Assembly (NCBI RefSeq): GCF_035956715.1
Contig: NZ_CP108381.1
Coordinates: 6,294,001-6,358,000 of the forward strand
Direction of reading: 5' to 3'
DNA length: 64,000 nt
From: Nocardia sp. NBC_01329
Lineage (GTDB): Bacteria > Actinomycetota > Actinomycetes > Mycobacteriales > Mycobacteriaceae
Positions within the stretch are counted from its first letter, which is position 1, and each line of letters begins with the position of its first letter. Below the pieces are notes generated by a model that saw only the letters and a program-made list of their open reading frames with translations, made no database searches and was not told the DNA's origin. The position numbers and the translations under genes are program-made. This document shows, piece after piece, positions 34,001-42,485 of the stretch.

Positions 34001-34840
34001 ATGACAATCCAGGCCGACGCCGCCACCCCGAGCGCTGTGCTCGACCGTGTCTCGCTCGTTCTCGACGCGTTCGAGGGCCCGGGGCGCCTCACCCTCGCGC
34101 AGATCGTGCGCCGCACCGGGCTGCCCCGGTCCTCGGCGCACCGCATTCTGGAGCGGCTCGTACAACTGCGCTGGCTGCGCCGCGACGGCCGGGACTACGA
34201 ACTGGGGCTGCGCCTGATGGAGCTCGGCTCGCTGGCGGTGCACCAGGACCGGCTGCACCGCGCTGCCGTACCCTTCCTGCACGAACTGCACCGAACCACC
34301 GGATACGTGGTGCATCTGGCCGTTCTCGACGGCAACGATGTGGTGTATCTGGACAAGATCGGCGGGCCGCTCGCGGGCGCGGTGCCGACCCGGGTCGGCG
34401 GCCGCCAGCCCGCGCACTGTACGGCGGTGGGCAAAGCGATCCTCGCCTATGCCGACGGCGAGCGCGGCGATGTATTCGACGCCGGACCCGTCCGGCCGAG
34501 AACGCGCTACTCCATCGCGACGGCCGCGCAACTGCGCACCGAACTGGCCAAGGTCCGCGCGCACGGTATCGCTTTCGAACGCGAGGAATCGCTGTCCGGA
34601 TTCGGGTGCGTGGCGGCGCCGGTCGGCGAGATCGGGCAGGCAGTGGCCGCAGTATCGATCTGCGGGCCCGTCGACCGGATGCGGTTCGATCAGCGCCTGG
34701 CCGCGCCGGTTCGGATGACCGCACTGGGGATCTGGCGCAATGTCGAGGACGGGCAGGTCCGGGTACATCCCACCCTCCAGCAGGCCCGCCCACTGGGATC
34801 GGTGCCGAGGCCGCGTGCGGCGGCCTTGCAATACGTCTGA
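34001..34840 (+). CDS. IclR family transcriptional regulator
   Basis: The ATG of MTIQADAATPSAVLD has GGAGGG upstream. Residues ~10-70 form the winged helix (RLTLAQIVRRTGLPRSSAHR, ILERLVQLRWLRRD). The C-terminal effector domain includes HCTAVGKAILAYADG and FEREESLSGFGCVAAPVGEI, typical IclR signatures. IclR proteins commonly govern aromatic and steroid catabolism operons. It lies directly downstream of hsaC on the same strand and is a good candidate local regulator. Effector unknown. Confidence 0.9.
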   Translation: MTIQADAATPSAVLDRVSLVLDAFEGPGRLTLAQIVRRTGLPRSSAHRILERLVQLRWLRRDGRDYELGLRLMELGSLAVHQDRLHRAAVPFLHELHRTTGYVVHLAVLDGNDVVYLDKIGGPLAGAVPTRVGGRQPAHCTAVGKAILAYADGERGDVFDAGPVRPRTRYSIATAAQLRTELAKVRAHGIAFEREESLSGFGCVAAPVGEIGQAVAAVSICGPVDRMRFDQRLAAPVRMTALGIWRNVEDGQVRVHPTLQQARPLGSVPRPRAAALQYV

Positions 34841-34937
34841 CCGGCGCCGGGCTGCCCGGGGGATCGGCAGGTCGTGTTCCGGCGCCGGAATCGACGCCCT
34901 GCGTCTCGCGCCTGCCGGTACCGGGAGATGCGCTCGG

Positions 34938-35729
34938 TCAGGTACGGGCCTGCCGGCGATCACCGAGTTTGCGCATCAGCGCGACCATCCCCAGGCCGAA
35001 CGCGGGTGCCAGATCGACGCTTCGTACCAGCGCCCCGCGCCATCGGGGCATCACCCGGAAGATCTGACGGCTCTCCATCAGTGCCAGCCCCGCGCGGGCG
35101 ACGGCATCCTCGCTCATCGGTTTCGGCCCGGCGAACAGCAGCGCGGCGCCGGGGTCCTCGGCACGCGAAGTCACCATCCGGGTATCGACCACGTCGGGGC
35201 ACAGGGCCCGGACGCGGATCGGCAGACCGGCGTGCCGGAGGTCGCCCTGGACGGACGTCGTATAGGACAGGACGGCCGCTTTGGTCGCGGCGTACAGGGC
35301 GAGGCCGGGTACCGGGGTGAGAGCCGATAGCGACGCGATATTGAGGATCACCCCGCCCGCCTGCCCCATCTGCGCGATCGCGGCCGCGGACCCCGCCACG
35401 ACGCCGCGAATGTTCACATCGAGGATGGTGGTCATCTCCTCGTCCGGATGGGTCCAGGCATCGCCCGCGAACAGCACCCCGGCGTTGTTCACCCAAACCG
35501 TCAGTTGCCCCAGGGCCCCGGCCTTCTCGGCGATCTCGCGGTGGGAGGCGATCTCGCGGACATCCTGCCGGAACCCGACCGCGCCCCGGCCGATCTCGGC
35601 GGCGGCCCGCTGCGCGGCCGCACCGTCGATATCGGTGAGGACGACCAGGTGGCCCGCATCGGCCAGGTGGCGGGCGAAGGCGAGTCCGATACCGCGGCCG
35701 CCGCCGGTCACAACTGCTGTGGTGGTCAT
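34938..35729 (-). CDS. Short-chain dehydrogenase/reductase
   Basis: The classical SDR motifs are TGGGRGIGLAFARHL (cofactor loop), NNAGVLFAGDAW, Ser in LNIASLSALTP and Tyr-x3-Lys in LYAATKAAVLS. The Asp at the end of strand 2 (VVLTDIDGAA) suggests NAD(H) preference. The 263-residue length is standard. A -10-like TAGCGT lies 14 bp before the start codon and GTGACCGG lies ~48 bp upstream, a motif shared with other promoters here. In this setting it is probably a hydroxysteroid or alcohol dehydrogenase. Confidence 0.85.
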   Translation of the reverse strand: MTTTAVVTGGGRGIGLAFARHLADAGHLVVLTDIDGAAAQRAAAEIGRGAVGFRQDVREIASHREIAEKAGALGQLTVWVNNAGVLFAGDAWTHPDEEMTTILDVNIRGVVAGSAAAIAQMGQAGGVILNIASLSALTPVPGLALYAATKAAVLSYTTSVQGDLRHAGLPIRVRALCPDVVDTRMVTSRAEDPGAALLFAGPKPMSEDAVARAGLALMESRQIFRVMPRWRGALVRSVDLAPAFGLGMVALMRKLGDRRQART

Positions 35730-35802
35730 GGCGTGACGCTAGGCCGCGTACCCCGCTGCCCGCCAGTGCCCGTGCCGTGACCGGGGTTCGTGAGTGCCCG
35801 GC

Positions 35803-36759
35803 CTACCGGGCCGGAAGTACGGAACGCACCATTTCCCAGATCTCCGCGCGGGCGGTCCGGGTGACCGCGAGGGCCGGAATTGTCAGGAACCCGTGGAACA
35901 GGCCGTTGTAGCGATGGTGGCCTACCACGACACCGGCTTCGGTGAGCAGTTGTGCGTAGGCGTCGCCGGACGAGCAGGGCGGATCGAGTTCGGCGGTGAT
36001 CACCACCGCGGGCGGTAGCCCGGCCAGGGAGTCCGCACGGGTCGGTATCAGGCGCGGATCGCCGGTCCCGTGCGGTGCGTACTGCTGCCAGTACCAGCGC
36101 ATCGCCGCCGCGGTGTTGTAGTAGCCGGTACCGAAGCGGCGGTAGGACTCGGTATCGAAATCGTCGTCGATCACCGGGTACAGCAGTAGTTGCGCGGCGA
36201 TCGAGGGCCCGGCGTGATCGCGGGCTGCCAGAGCGATGGTGGCGGCGAGATTACCGCCCGCGCTGTCCCCGGCGACCACCAGAGCCGCGGGGTCACCGCC
36301 GTATTCGCCGATGTGTTCGGCGGACCAGACGAGTGCCGCGTACATATCGTCGTGTGCGGCAGGTGCGGGATGTTCCGGGGCGAGCCGGTAGTCCACCGAT
36401 ACCACGATCGCGCCGATCCCGTCGGCCATCGACCGGCAGAACTCGTCGTGGCTGTCCAGATCGCAGAACACGAACCCGCCGCCGTGCGCGAAAACGATCA
36501 CCGGGAGCGCGGACGCGTCGTGGCGGGGCCGATAGATCCGGATCGGCAGGGCCCCGCCCGGGCCGGCGATGGTCAGGTTGTACACGTCGCGCATGGCCGG
36601 CAGCCATTGCAGTGGCGCGCGGCGGGCGCGGATCATCGCCCGCAGTTCCGGTGCGGTCAGGGCGGTGACGTCGGGAAACCCGCTGTCGAGGGTGGCCAGC
36701 ATCGCGGCCACCTCGGGAAGCAGTCGGGGTTCCGCGTCGCGTACGGCTCCGGATTCCAT
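35803..36759 (-). CDS. Alpha/beta-hydrolase esterase, hormone-sensitive lipase family
   Basis: The 318-residue protein carries the HSL-family oxyanion motif HGGG (VFAHGGGFVFCDLDSHD), the nucleophile elbow GDSAGG (VVAGDSAGGNLAAT) and the catalytic His region NGLFHGF. It has no signal peptide and is probably cytoplasmic. It may hydrolyse an ester or lactone produced by the Baeyer-Villiger monooxygenase at 38647. That link is inferred from gene context only. Its promoter has TACGGT and a GACCGGTC palindrome at 36865-36872. Confidence 0.88.
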   Translation of the reverse strand: MESGAVRDAEPRLLPEVAAMLATLDSGFPDVTALTAPELRAMIRARRAPLQWLPAMRDVYNLTIAGPGGALPIRIYRPRHDASALPVIVFAHGGGFVFCDLDSHDEFCRSMADGIGAIVVSVDYRLAPEHPAPAAHDDMYAALVWSAEHIGEYGGDPAALVVAGDSAGGNLAATIALAARDHAGPSIAAQLLLYPVIDDDFDTESYRRFGTGYYNTAAAMRWYWQQYAPHGTGDPRLIPTRADSLAGLPPAVVITAELDPPCSSGDAYAQLLTEAGVVVGHHRYNGLFHGFLTIPALAVTRTARAEIWEMVRSVLPAR

Positions 36760-36909
36760 CCGCGGCCTCCTCGATCTCGTGGCCGGTGCGGCACCGGCCG
36801 TATCCCTGGTCGGGCCACCGTAGATCCGCGAAAGAGCCGGTGGAGCCGCTCCTCCCGAAGAGTGGACCGGTCTCGGCCGGACAGCGCGGCGCGGTCATAC
36901 CGTGGGGCG

Positions 36910-37257
36910 ATGACTGCAGCGAAGGTCTACATCGTCGACCGGATCGAGACGATGCCCGGCCGCGCACGGGAATTCGTGGACCGCTACCTCGCCGAGTATG
37001 TGCCGGGGGCGATCGGGCGCGGTATGACCTTGGCGCAGGTCCTGGTGGCGCCGCCGCTCTGGCTCGACGATCGGTCCAATACGGTCACCGTGATGTGGGA
37101 ACTCGACGGTCCCGCCGGCTGGTGGGAGATGACCTGGAAGGGCCGGCCCGATCCGGAACTCGGTCGTTGGTGGGCCGGGATGGATCAGCTGATCGTTCGC
37201 CGGACGCGTGAATCCGCGGCAGCGGCCGCCGATATCGAGGCGCTCGCCGATGTATGA
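36910..37257 (+). CDS. Small NIPSNAP/Dabb-like protein
   Basis: The 115-residue protein (AAKVYIVDRIETMPGRAREF, then GMTLAQVLVAPPLWLDDRSN and WWEMTWKGRPDPELGRWWAG) has the alternating beta-alpha pattern of ferredoxin-fold A/B-barrel proteins. Members with W-rich second halves occur next to oxygenase and dehydrogenase genes in steroid and polyketide pathways, with roles ranging from cyclase to unknown. It overlaps the next gene by 8 nt. I assign only the fold. Confidence 0.6.
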   Translation: MTAAKVYIVDRIETMPGRAREFVDRYLAEYVPGAIGRGMTLAQVLVAPPLWLDDRSNTVTVMWELDGPAGWWEMTWKGRPDPELGRWWAGMDQLIVRRTRESAAAAADIEALADV

Positions 37258-37909
37258 GGTCACCCGTCTCGTCCACCTCGTCCCGGATGCCGGCCCCGGC
37301 GCGATCGGCACCCTGCTGACCGAACTGCGGGCCGCCGTGGGCGCGGGACCGTACGCGCTGGTCGAACCGACCCTGCCCGGGGTGCGCAACGGTGGCGATA
37401 TCCTGCTCCGCCTGAACTTCGCCGAAGCGGTCTCCGGGCGGACGGTCATGGATCGGGTCGCCGAGGTGTGCGATCGGGCCGAGGTGTCACGCATCGACGG
37501 GGCCGACCACGGTCCCGGTGTGGGCGGGGCGGCCGAGCCCCGGGGCGCCGGCACGGTGTTCCGCACCCTGCTGCTGCGGGCGGACCCGGCGGCACCGGCG
37601 GCCGCGCTCGCCGAATTCGAGGGCGACCTGCTGCGAATGCCCCGCCACATCCCCACCATCCGCGCCTGGCGGTTGAGCCGAGTGGACCGGGCCACCGGTT
37701 CCGCGGAATGGACGCACGTCTGGGAGCAGGAGTTCACCGACCTCGCCGGTCTGTCGGGCACCTACCTGTCGCATCCGGTGCACTGGGGTCTGGTGGACCG
37801 CTGGTTCGACCCGGAATGCCCGGAGTCCATCGTCCGCGACCGGGTCTGCCACAGTTTCTGCGTCCGGACCCGGCCGGTCCTCAGCGCCGCTCCGGGTCCT
37901 CTTCCTTGA
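37250..37909 (+). CDS. Dabb-like two-domain A/B-barrel protein
   Basis: The ATG lies 8 nt inside the preceding gene, implying translational coupling. The 219-residue protein has two repeats of the Dabb-like pattern: EVTRLVHLVPDAGPGAIGTL and TVFRTLLLRADPAAPAAALA. The second repeat ends with HIPTIRAWRLSRVD and a Trp-rich strand, WTHVWEQEF. The 3' end overlaps the convergent PadR gene by about 30 bp. No catalytic residues can be named. It is probably a heteromeric partner of the preceding protein. Confidence 0.65.
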   Translation: MYEVTRLVHLVPDAGPGAIGTLLTELRAAVGAGPYALVEPTLPGVRNGGDILLRLNFAEAVSGRTVMDRVAEVCDRAEVSRIDGADHGPGVGGAAEPRGAGTVFRTLLLRADPAAPAAALAEFEGDLLRMPRHIPTIRAWRLSRVDRATGSAEWTHVWEQEFTDLAGLSGTYLSHPVHWGLVDRWFDPECPESIVRDRVCHSFCVRTRPVLSAAPGPLP

Positions 37910-38588
37910 CCCGCTGTTCGACCTCGCGCCAGCGTCCCGGGGTGGGGTGCGGGTACTCGGCCCGGTCGTCGTGTTCGGCCGCTACCAGTGCGATTTCGGC
38001 CGCGTCGATATCCTCGATGAGCTGCTGGGCGAGGTCGCGTTCGGAGGCGTAGTACCGTTCGGCCCATTGCAGCACGATCTGCGAATAGGCCCAGCCGGGT
38101 TCCGATTTCGCGGCCGCCGCGTCGACGGCGGCACTGCGTTCCAGCCGTTCGGCGTCGGCGATATGGTCGCGCAGGATCTCTTTGAGCCGGTCCGGCGAGC
38201 TCAGATGCCCGAACATGATCCGCAGCATCACATGGTGTTTCAGCATCGGCGGATCGACCGGGGCATTGTTGGTCCAGGCGGTGACGGCGGCGCGTCCGGC
38301 CGGGGTGATCCGGTAGAGGCGGCGGCCGCGCATCGCGTTGTCGGCGTCGACCCGCGAATGCGCGAACCCGTGTCGTTCGAGCTTCTTCAGCTCCGAGTAG
38401 ATCTGGCTGTAGGAAGGGCTCCAGTAGAAGTACCGGATACTCCAGTCGGCCCATTTCTTCAGGTCGTATCCGGAGATCTCCTCCTCGTAGGAGAGCATGG
38501 CGAGCACTGCCCAGCTGGTCGGCGGCAGGTTGATCTGCGCCTGGTCGGGTTCGCTCGTCGTCATTCGCCGAATGCTATCAGTGGTCAT
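37881..38588 (-). CDS. PadR family transcriptional regulator
   Basis: The protein has the PadR winged helix at residues ~20-90 (SWAVLAMLSYEEEISGYDLK, SPSYSQIYSELKKLERHGFA, RRLYRITPAGRAAVTAW). A C-terminal coiled region of the Vir-type subfamily follows. The start is uncertain: ATGs at 38603, 38588 and 38564 are all open and none has a strong ribosome site; I use the middle one. PadR proteins usually repress detoxification or catabolic genes and respond to phenolic or lipophilic ligands. The neighbouring Baeyer-Villiger monooxygenase is a plausible target. Confidence 0.85.
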   Translation of the reverse strand: MTTDSIRRMTTSEPDQAQINLPPTSWAVLAMLSYEEEISGYDLKKWADWSIRYFYWSPSYSQIYSELKKLERHGFAHSRVDADNAMRGRRLYRITPAGRAAVTAWTNNAPVDPPMLKHHVMLRIMFGHLSSPDRLKEILRDHIADAERLERSAAVDAAAAKSEPGWAYSQIVLQWAERYYASERDLAQQLIEDIDAAEIALVAAEHDDRAEYPHPTPGRWREVEQRVKEEDPERR

Positions 38589-38646
38589 ATTCCGGTCCGG
38601 CATATGACTACCGTCGAAAGGGAGGGCTCGCCGGGCGTTCGCCGGT

Positions 38647-40269
38647 TCAGTCGAGCAGGTCGAAGCCCTTGTAGTCGGCGGCCGCGACCTCGGCGATGAT
38701 CTCGCCGTATACCCCGAAACCGCTCACGAACGGCATGAACACCCGCGGTTTGCCCGGAATGTTCGCACCCAGGTACCAGGAGTTCGCCCGGGTCATCAGG
38801 GTCCCGGAAGCCCGCTCGGCACATTCGGCGACCCAGGCCGCCGCCGCGTCGGTACGGGCCTCGATCGCTCTGGCACCGCGCCCTTCTACGAACCCGATCG
38901 CGTCCGCCACCCAGTCCACGTGTAATTCCGAATGCAGCACCATATTGGCCAGAACCGACGGGCTGCCCGGACCGGTGAGGTTGAACAGATTCGGGAATCC
39001 GGGGATACCGAGCCCCAGATAAGTCGCCGGACCGTCCTGCCAGGCCGCGTTCAGGGTCCGGCCGACGCGGCCGGTGATCGCGATCTCGGCCACCGAGCCG
39101 GTCATCGCGTCGAACCCGGTGGCCAGCACCAGCGCGTCCAACGGGAAATACGCTCCCGTGGTGTGCAGTCCGCCCGCGTCGATCCGGGCGATCGGTGTGG
39201 TGCGCAGGTCCACCAGCTGCACGTTCTCCCGGTTGAAGGTCCGGTAGTAGTTCGTATCCGTGCAGATGCGTTTGGTGCCGATGGGATGGTCGCGGGGGAT
39301 GAGCAGTTCGGCCACCCGGGGATCGTCGACCTCGGCGCGGATCTTGCCCTCCCAGAACAATCGGGCGGTGTCGTTGGCCGCGGGGTCGGTGAGCTGGTCG
39401 GGGAAGGTCTTGCTGAACAGCACACCGCCCAGACGCCAGCGCTGTTCGTAGGCGGCGCGACGCTCCTCCGCGCTCACCTCCAGCGCCGATTTCGGGTGGG
39501 CGCGGTGCGGCGATCCGCCGCCGCTGGCCATCGACAACTGTCGCCGCTGGGTGTAGTTCGCCTTCTGGTCGCGCCGGACAGCGTCGTCGAGTTCGGTGTT
39601 CCCGGCGGGCACGCTGTAGTTGGCGGTGCGCTGGAACACGTGCAACCGCGCGGCCTGTTCGGCCAGTACCGGGATCGCCTGGATACCGGAGGACCCGGTA
39701 CCGATCACCCCGACCCGCTGCCCGGTGAGATCGACTCCGCCGTGCGGCCAGGCGGAGGTGTGCAGCAGTTGCCCGGCGAACATGTCCAGGCCCTCGATCG
39801 CCGGGGTGTTGGCATTGGACAGCGGGCCGGTGGCCAGCACCACGAACCGGGCCGTGACGGTGCTCCCGGTATCGGTATCCACCTGCCAGGTCAGCGCCGA
39901 TTCGTCGAGGGCGATATCGGTGACCCGCGTACCGAATTCGATATCGCGGCGCAGATCGAACCGGTCGGCCACGTGTTCGAGGTAGGCCAGGATCTCCGGT
40001 TGCGCCGCGTATTTCTCGCTCCACTCCCACTCCTGCTGGAGCTCGTCGTCGAACGAGTACGAGTAGTCCACGCTCTCCACATCGCAGCGTGCGCCGGGGT
40101 AGCGGTTCCAGTACCACACCCCGCCCACCCCGTCGGCGGCCTCGAACACCCGTACCGTGAGGCCCCGGCTACGGAACCGGTGCAGCGCGTACAGTCCCGC
40201 GATACCCGCGCCGACGACCGCCACATCGACTCGGGTCCGGCCGGGTGACGAGAGGTTTCCGGGGTTCAC
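38647..40269 (-). CDS. Baeyer-Villiger flavin monooxygenase
   Basis: The start is the GTG at 40269, four bases after GGAGG. The N-terminal FAD fingerprint is VAVVGAGIAGLYALHRF. The Baeyer-Villiger signature F-x-G-x3-H-x3-W-P is visible as FAGQLLHTSAWPH, and the NADPH fingerprint is VGVIGTGSSGIQAIPVL. The 540-residue length matches cyclohexanone/steroid-type BVMOs. It inserts oxygen beside a ketone to make an ester or lactone. The divergent promoter region with the KstD gene contains a perfect palindrome at 40379-40397. Confidence 0.92.
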   Translation of the reverse strand: MNPGNLSSPGRTRVDVAVVGAGIAGLYALHRFRSRGLTVRVFEAADGVGGVWYWNRYPGARCDVESVDYSYSFDDELQQEWEWSEKYAAQPEILAYLEHVADRFDLRRDIEFGTRVTDIALDESALTWQVDTDTGSTVTARFVVLATGPLSNANTPAIEGLDMFAGQLLHTSAWPHGGVDLTGQRVGVIGTGSSGIQAIPVLAEQAARLHVFQRTANYSVPAGNTELDDAVRRDQKANYTQRRQLSMASGGGSPHRAHPKSALEVSAEERRAAYEQRWRLGGVLFSKTFPDQLTDPAANDTARLFWEGKIRAEVDDPRVAELLIPRDHPIGTKRICTDTNYYRTFNRENVQLVDLRTTPIARIDAGGLHTTGAYFPLDALVLATGFDAMTGSVAEIAITGRVGRTLNAAWQDGPATYLGLGIPGFPNLFNLTGPGSPSVLANMVLHSELHVDWVADAIGFVEGRGARAIEARTDAAAAWVAECAERASGTLMTRANSWYLGANIPGKPRVFMPFVSGFGVYGEIIAEVAAADYKGFDLLD

Positions 40270-40378
40270 AGTGCCTCCAACTGCTCGGGTGTCCGGTGTT
40301 CCGTTGCGACGGTAGGGAGGGCCCGCCGGTCCTGGACGCCCACCTCCCGCTGACCGGCACATTCACCCGACTCACCGC

Positions 40379-40397
40379 TCTCCCGGTCACCGGGAGA
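40379..40397. promoter_or_regulatory. 19-bp palindrome between BVMO and KstD genes
   Basis: TCTCCCGGT C ACCGGGAGA is a perfect 9-bp inverted repeat with a single central base. It lies ~30 bp upstream of a TACCGT -10-like box for the plus-strand KstD gene and ~65 bp from ACGGTA (TACCGT on the minus strand) for the BVMO gene. The core CCGGTCACCGG recurs upstream of other genes in this cluster. Confidence 0.7.
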
Positions 40398-40473
40398 CGC
40401 GTTCGCCCGCGCCGCGTACCGGCCCTACCGTCGGCCTCGGCAGCAGCCGGCAGCGCGAGGAGGCGGTGGAGCA

Positions 40474-42009
40474 GTGGTGGACTTCGACGAGGAAGTGGAT
40501 GTGCTGGTGGCGGGTTCCGGCGGCGGGCTCGCCGGTGCCTACACCGCGGCGCGAGAGGGGCTGTCGGTCGCAGTGGTGGAGGCGACCGACAAATTCGGTG
40601 GTACCACCGCGTACTCGGGTGGCGGCGGGGTCTGGTTCCCGTGCAATCCGGTACTCGAGCGCGCCGGTACCGACGACACCCTCGACGACGCGCTCACCTA
40701 TTACCGCGCGGTCGTGGGGGACCGCACCCCGCGAGAGCTCCAGGAAACCTATGTGCGCCGCGGTCGCGATCTCGTCGAATACCTGGAGAGCGACGAGCAT
40801 TTCGAATTCCAGATGTACCCCTGGCCCGACTATTTCGGCGCGGCCCCGAAAGCGCGTCTGGACGGGCAGCGTCATATCGTCCCCGTTCCGCTTCCGGCCA
40901 CCGAACTCGGTGAACTGCGCGAACATCTACGCGGCCCGTTGGATACCGACAGGCTCGGCGCTGAGCCGCCGGAGATCTTGATCGGCGGGCAGGCGCTCAT
41001 CGGCCGTTTCCTGCGCGCCCTCTCGACCTATCCGGCGGTCCGGCTGTACCGGAACGCCGCGCTGGTGGAATTGATCGTCGAGGCCGGGGCGGTGATCGGC
41101 GCGCGGATCGAACGACCCGATGGCACGATCGCGATCCGCGCCCGGCGCGGAGTGGTGCTGGCGGCAGGTGGGTTCGAGGGCAACGCGGAGATGCGCAGCC
41201 ACTACGGGGTCCCCGGTGCCGCCCGCGACACGATGGGACCGCCCGGGAACCAGGGCCGGGCCCATCGGGCGGGTATCGCCGCCGGAGCCGACACCGACCT
41301 GATGGATCAGGCGTGGTGGTCGCCCGGTCTCACCCATCCCGACGGGCGCTCGGCCTTCGCGCTGTGGTTCACCGGCGGGATCTTTGTCGACCAGGACGGT
41401 AAGCGGTTCGTCAACGAATCCGCCCCCTACGACCGGCTCGGCCGGGCCGCGATCGACCGGCTGCGGGACGGCACTCTGACCCTTCCGTATTGGATGATCT
41501 ACGACGACCGGGACGGTGTCAGGCCACCGGTCCAGGCCACGAATGTGTCGATGGTCGAAACCGAGAAGTACGAGGCCGCCGGGCTCTGGCATACCGCCGG
41601 CACGCTGGCGGAACTGGCCGCGATCATCGGTGTACCGGCCGCGAACCTGGTCGAGACCGTCGAGCGGTACAACACAATGGTCGCGGCAGGCGCCGATACC
41701 GATTTCGGCCGGGGCGACGAGGCCTACGACCGCGCGTTCTCCCAGGGCGAGTTGCCGCTGGTGCCGATCGAACGGGGGCCGTTCCACGCCGCCGCGTTCG
41801 GCCTGTCCGACCTGGGCACCAAGGGCGGGCTGCGCACCGATACCGCCGCCCGGGTGCTGGGCCGCGACGGCGCACCGATCCCCGGCCTGTACGCCGCCGG
41901 AAACACCATGGCCGCAGTGAGCGGCACCGTCTATCCCGGCGGTGGCAATCCGATCGGCGCTTCGCTGCTGTTCGGCCATCTCGCCGTCCTCGACATCCTC
42001 GGCCGTTGA
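40474..42009 (+). CDS. 3-ketosteroid delta-1-dehydrogenase family flavoprotein
   Basis: The GTG start follows GAGGAGG at a longer than usual distance. The 511-residue protein has the FAD-binding DVLVAGSGGGLAGAYTAARE, the KFGGTTAYSGGGGVWFP loop typical of KstD enzymes, and a C-terminal IPGLYAAGNTMAAVSGTVYP GGGNPIGASL segment. KstD enzymes introduce a C1-C2 double bond in 3-ketosteroids. Small changes make related enzymes act at C4-C5, so regiospecificity is open. It precedes a ketosteroid isomerase and a second KstD, probably in one operon. Confidence 0.85.
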   Translation: MVDFDEEVDVLVAGSGGGLAGAYTAAREGLSVAVVEATDKFGGTTAYSGGGGVWFPCNPVLERAGTDDTLDDALTYYRAVVGDRTPRELQETYVRRGRDLVEYLESDEHFEFQMYPWPDYFGAAPKARLDGQRHIVPVPLPATELGELREHLRGPLDTDRLGAEPPEILIGGQALIGRFLRALSTYPAVRLYRNAALVELIVEAGAVIGARIERPDGTIAIRARRGVVLAAGGFEGNAEMRSHYGVPGAARDTMGPPGNQGRAHRAGIAAGADTDLMDQAWWSPGLTHPDGRSAFALWFTGGIFVDQDGKRFVNESAPYDRLGRAAIDRLRDGTLTLPYWMIYDDRDGVRPPVQATNVSMVETEKYEAAGLWHTAGTLAELAAIIGVPAANLVETVERYNTMVAAGADTDFGRGDEAYDRAFSQGELPLVPIERGPFHAAAFGLSDLGTKGGLRTDTAARVLGRDGAPIPGLYAAGNTMAAVSGTVYPGGGNPIGASLLFGHLAVLDILGR

Positions 42010-42083
42010 CGCCCGTCACCGCGACGCACGCACCCATGGGCGGCCCCTGATCATGTGCCCCCGAACCGAACAGGAATATCCCG

Positions 42084-42455
42084 ATGCCCGAACCCGAACG
42101 GATCCGCGCGGCCGTACGCCGCTATCTCGATGCCGTCGCCACCGGAACGGCGGCCGATATCGCTGCCCTCTACGCCGAGAACGCCACCCTGGAAGATCCC
42201 GTGGGCAGCCCCTCGCACACCGGCCGGGCGGCCATCGAGAAGTTCTACCGGAGCCTCGAATCCGCGCACCGCAGCACCGAGCTGATCAGCCTGCGGGTGA
42301 GCGGCGACAGTGCCGCGTTCGGTTTCCGGGTGATCACCGAGACCGGTGATCAGACCATCACCGTCGAACCCATCGACGTCATGACCTTCGACGAGGACGC
42401 GCGGATCACCAGTATGCGCGCGTTCTGGTCCGCCGAGGACATCAGCTTCGGCTGA
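42084..42455 (+). CDS. Steroid delta-isomerase (ketosteroid isomerase)
   Basis: The 123-residue SnoaL-fold protein retains the catalytic set of bacterial ketosteroid isomerase. The general-acid Tyr is in AAVRRYLDAVATG, the catalytic base Asp in ATLEDPVGS, and the second oxyanion-hole Asp in VEPIDVMTF. The enzyme moves the C5-C6 double bond of delta-5-3-ketosteroids to C4-C5. The gene lies between two KstD homologues, with gaps of 74 and 30 bp. That matches a route from 3-beta-hydroxy-5-ene steroids to 1,4-dien-3-ones. Confidence 0.88.
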   Translation: MPEPERIRAAVRRYLDAVATGTAADIAALYAENATLEDPVGSPSHTGRAAIEKFYRSLESAHRSTELISLRVSGDSAAFGFRVITETGDQTITVEPIDVMTFDEDARITSMRAFWSAEDISFG

Positions 42456-42485
42456 GTCGCCGGCTCCGCGAGAAAAGAGATATCC

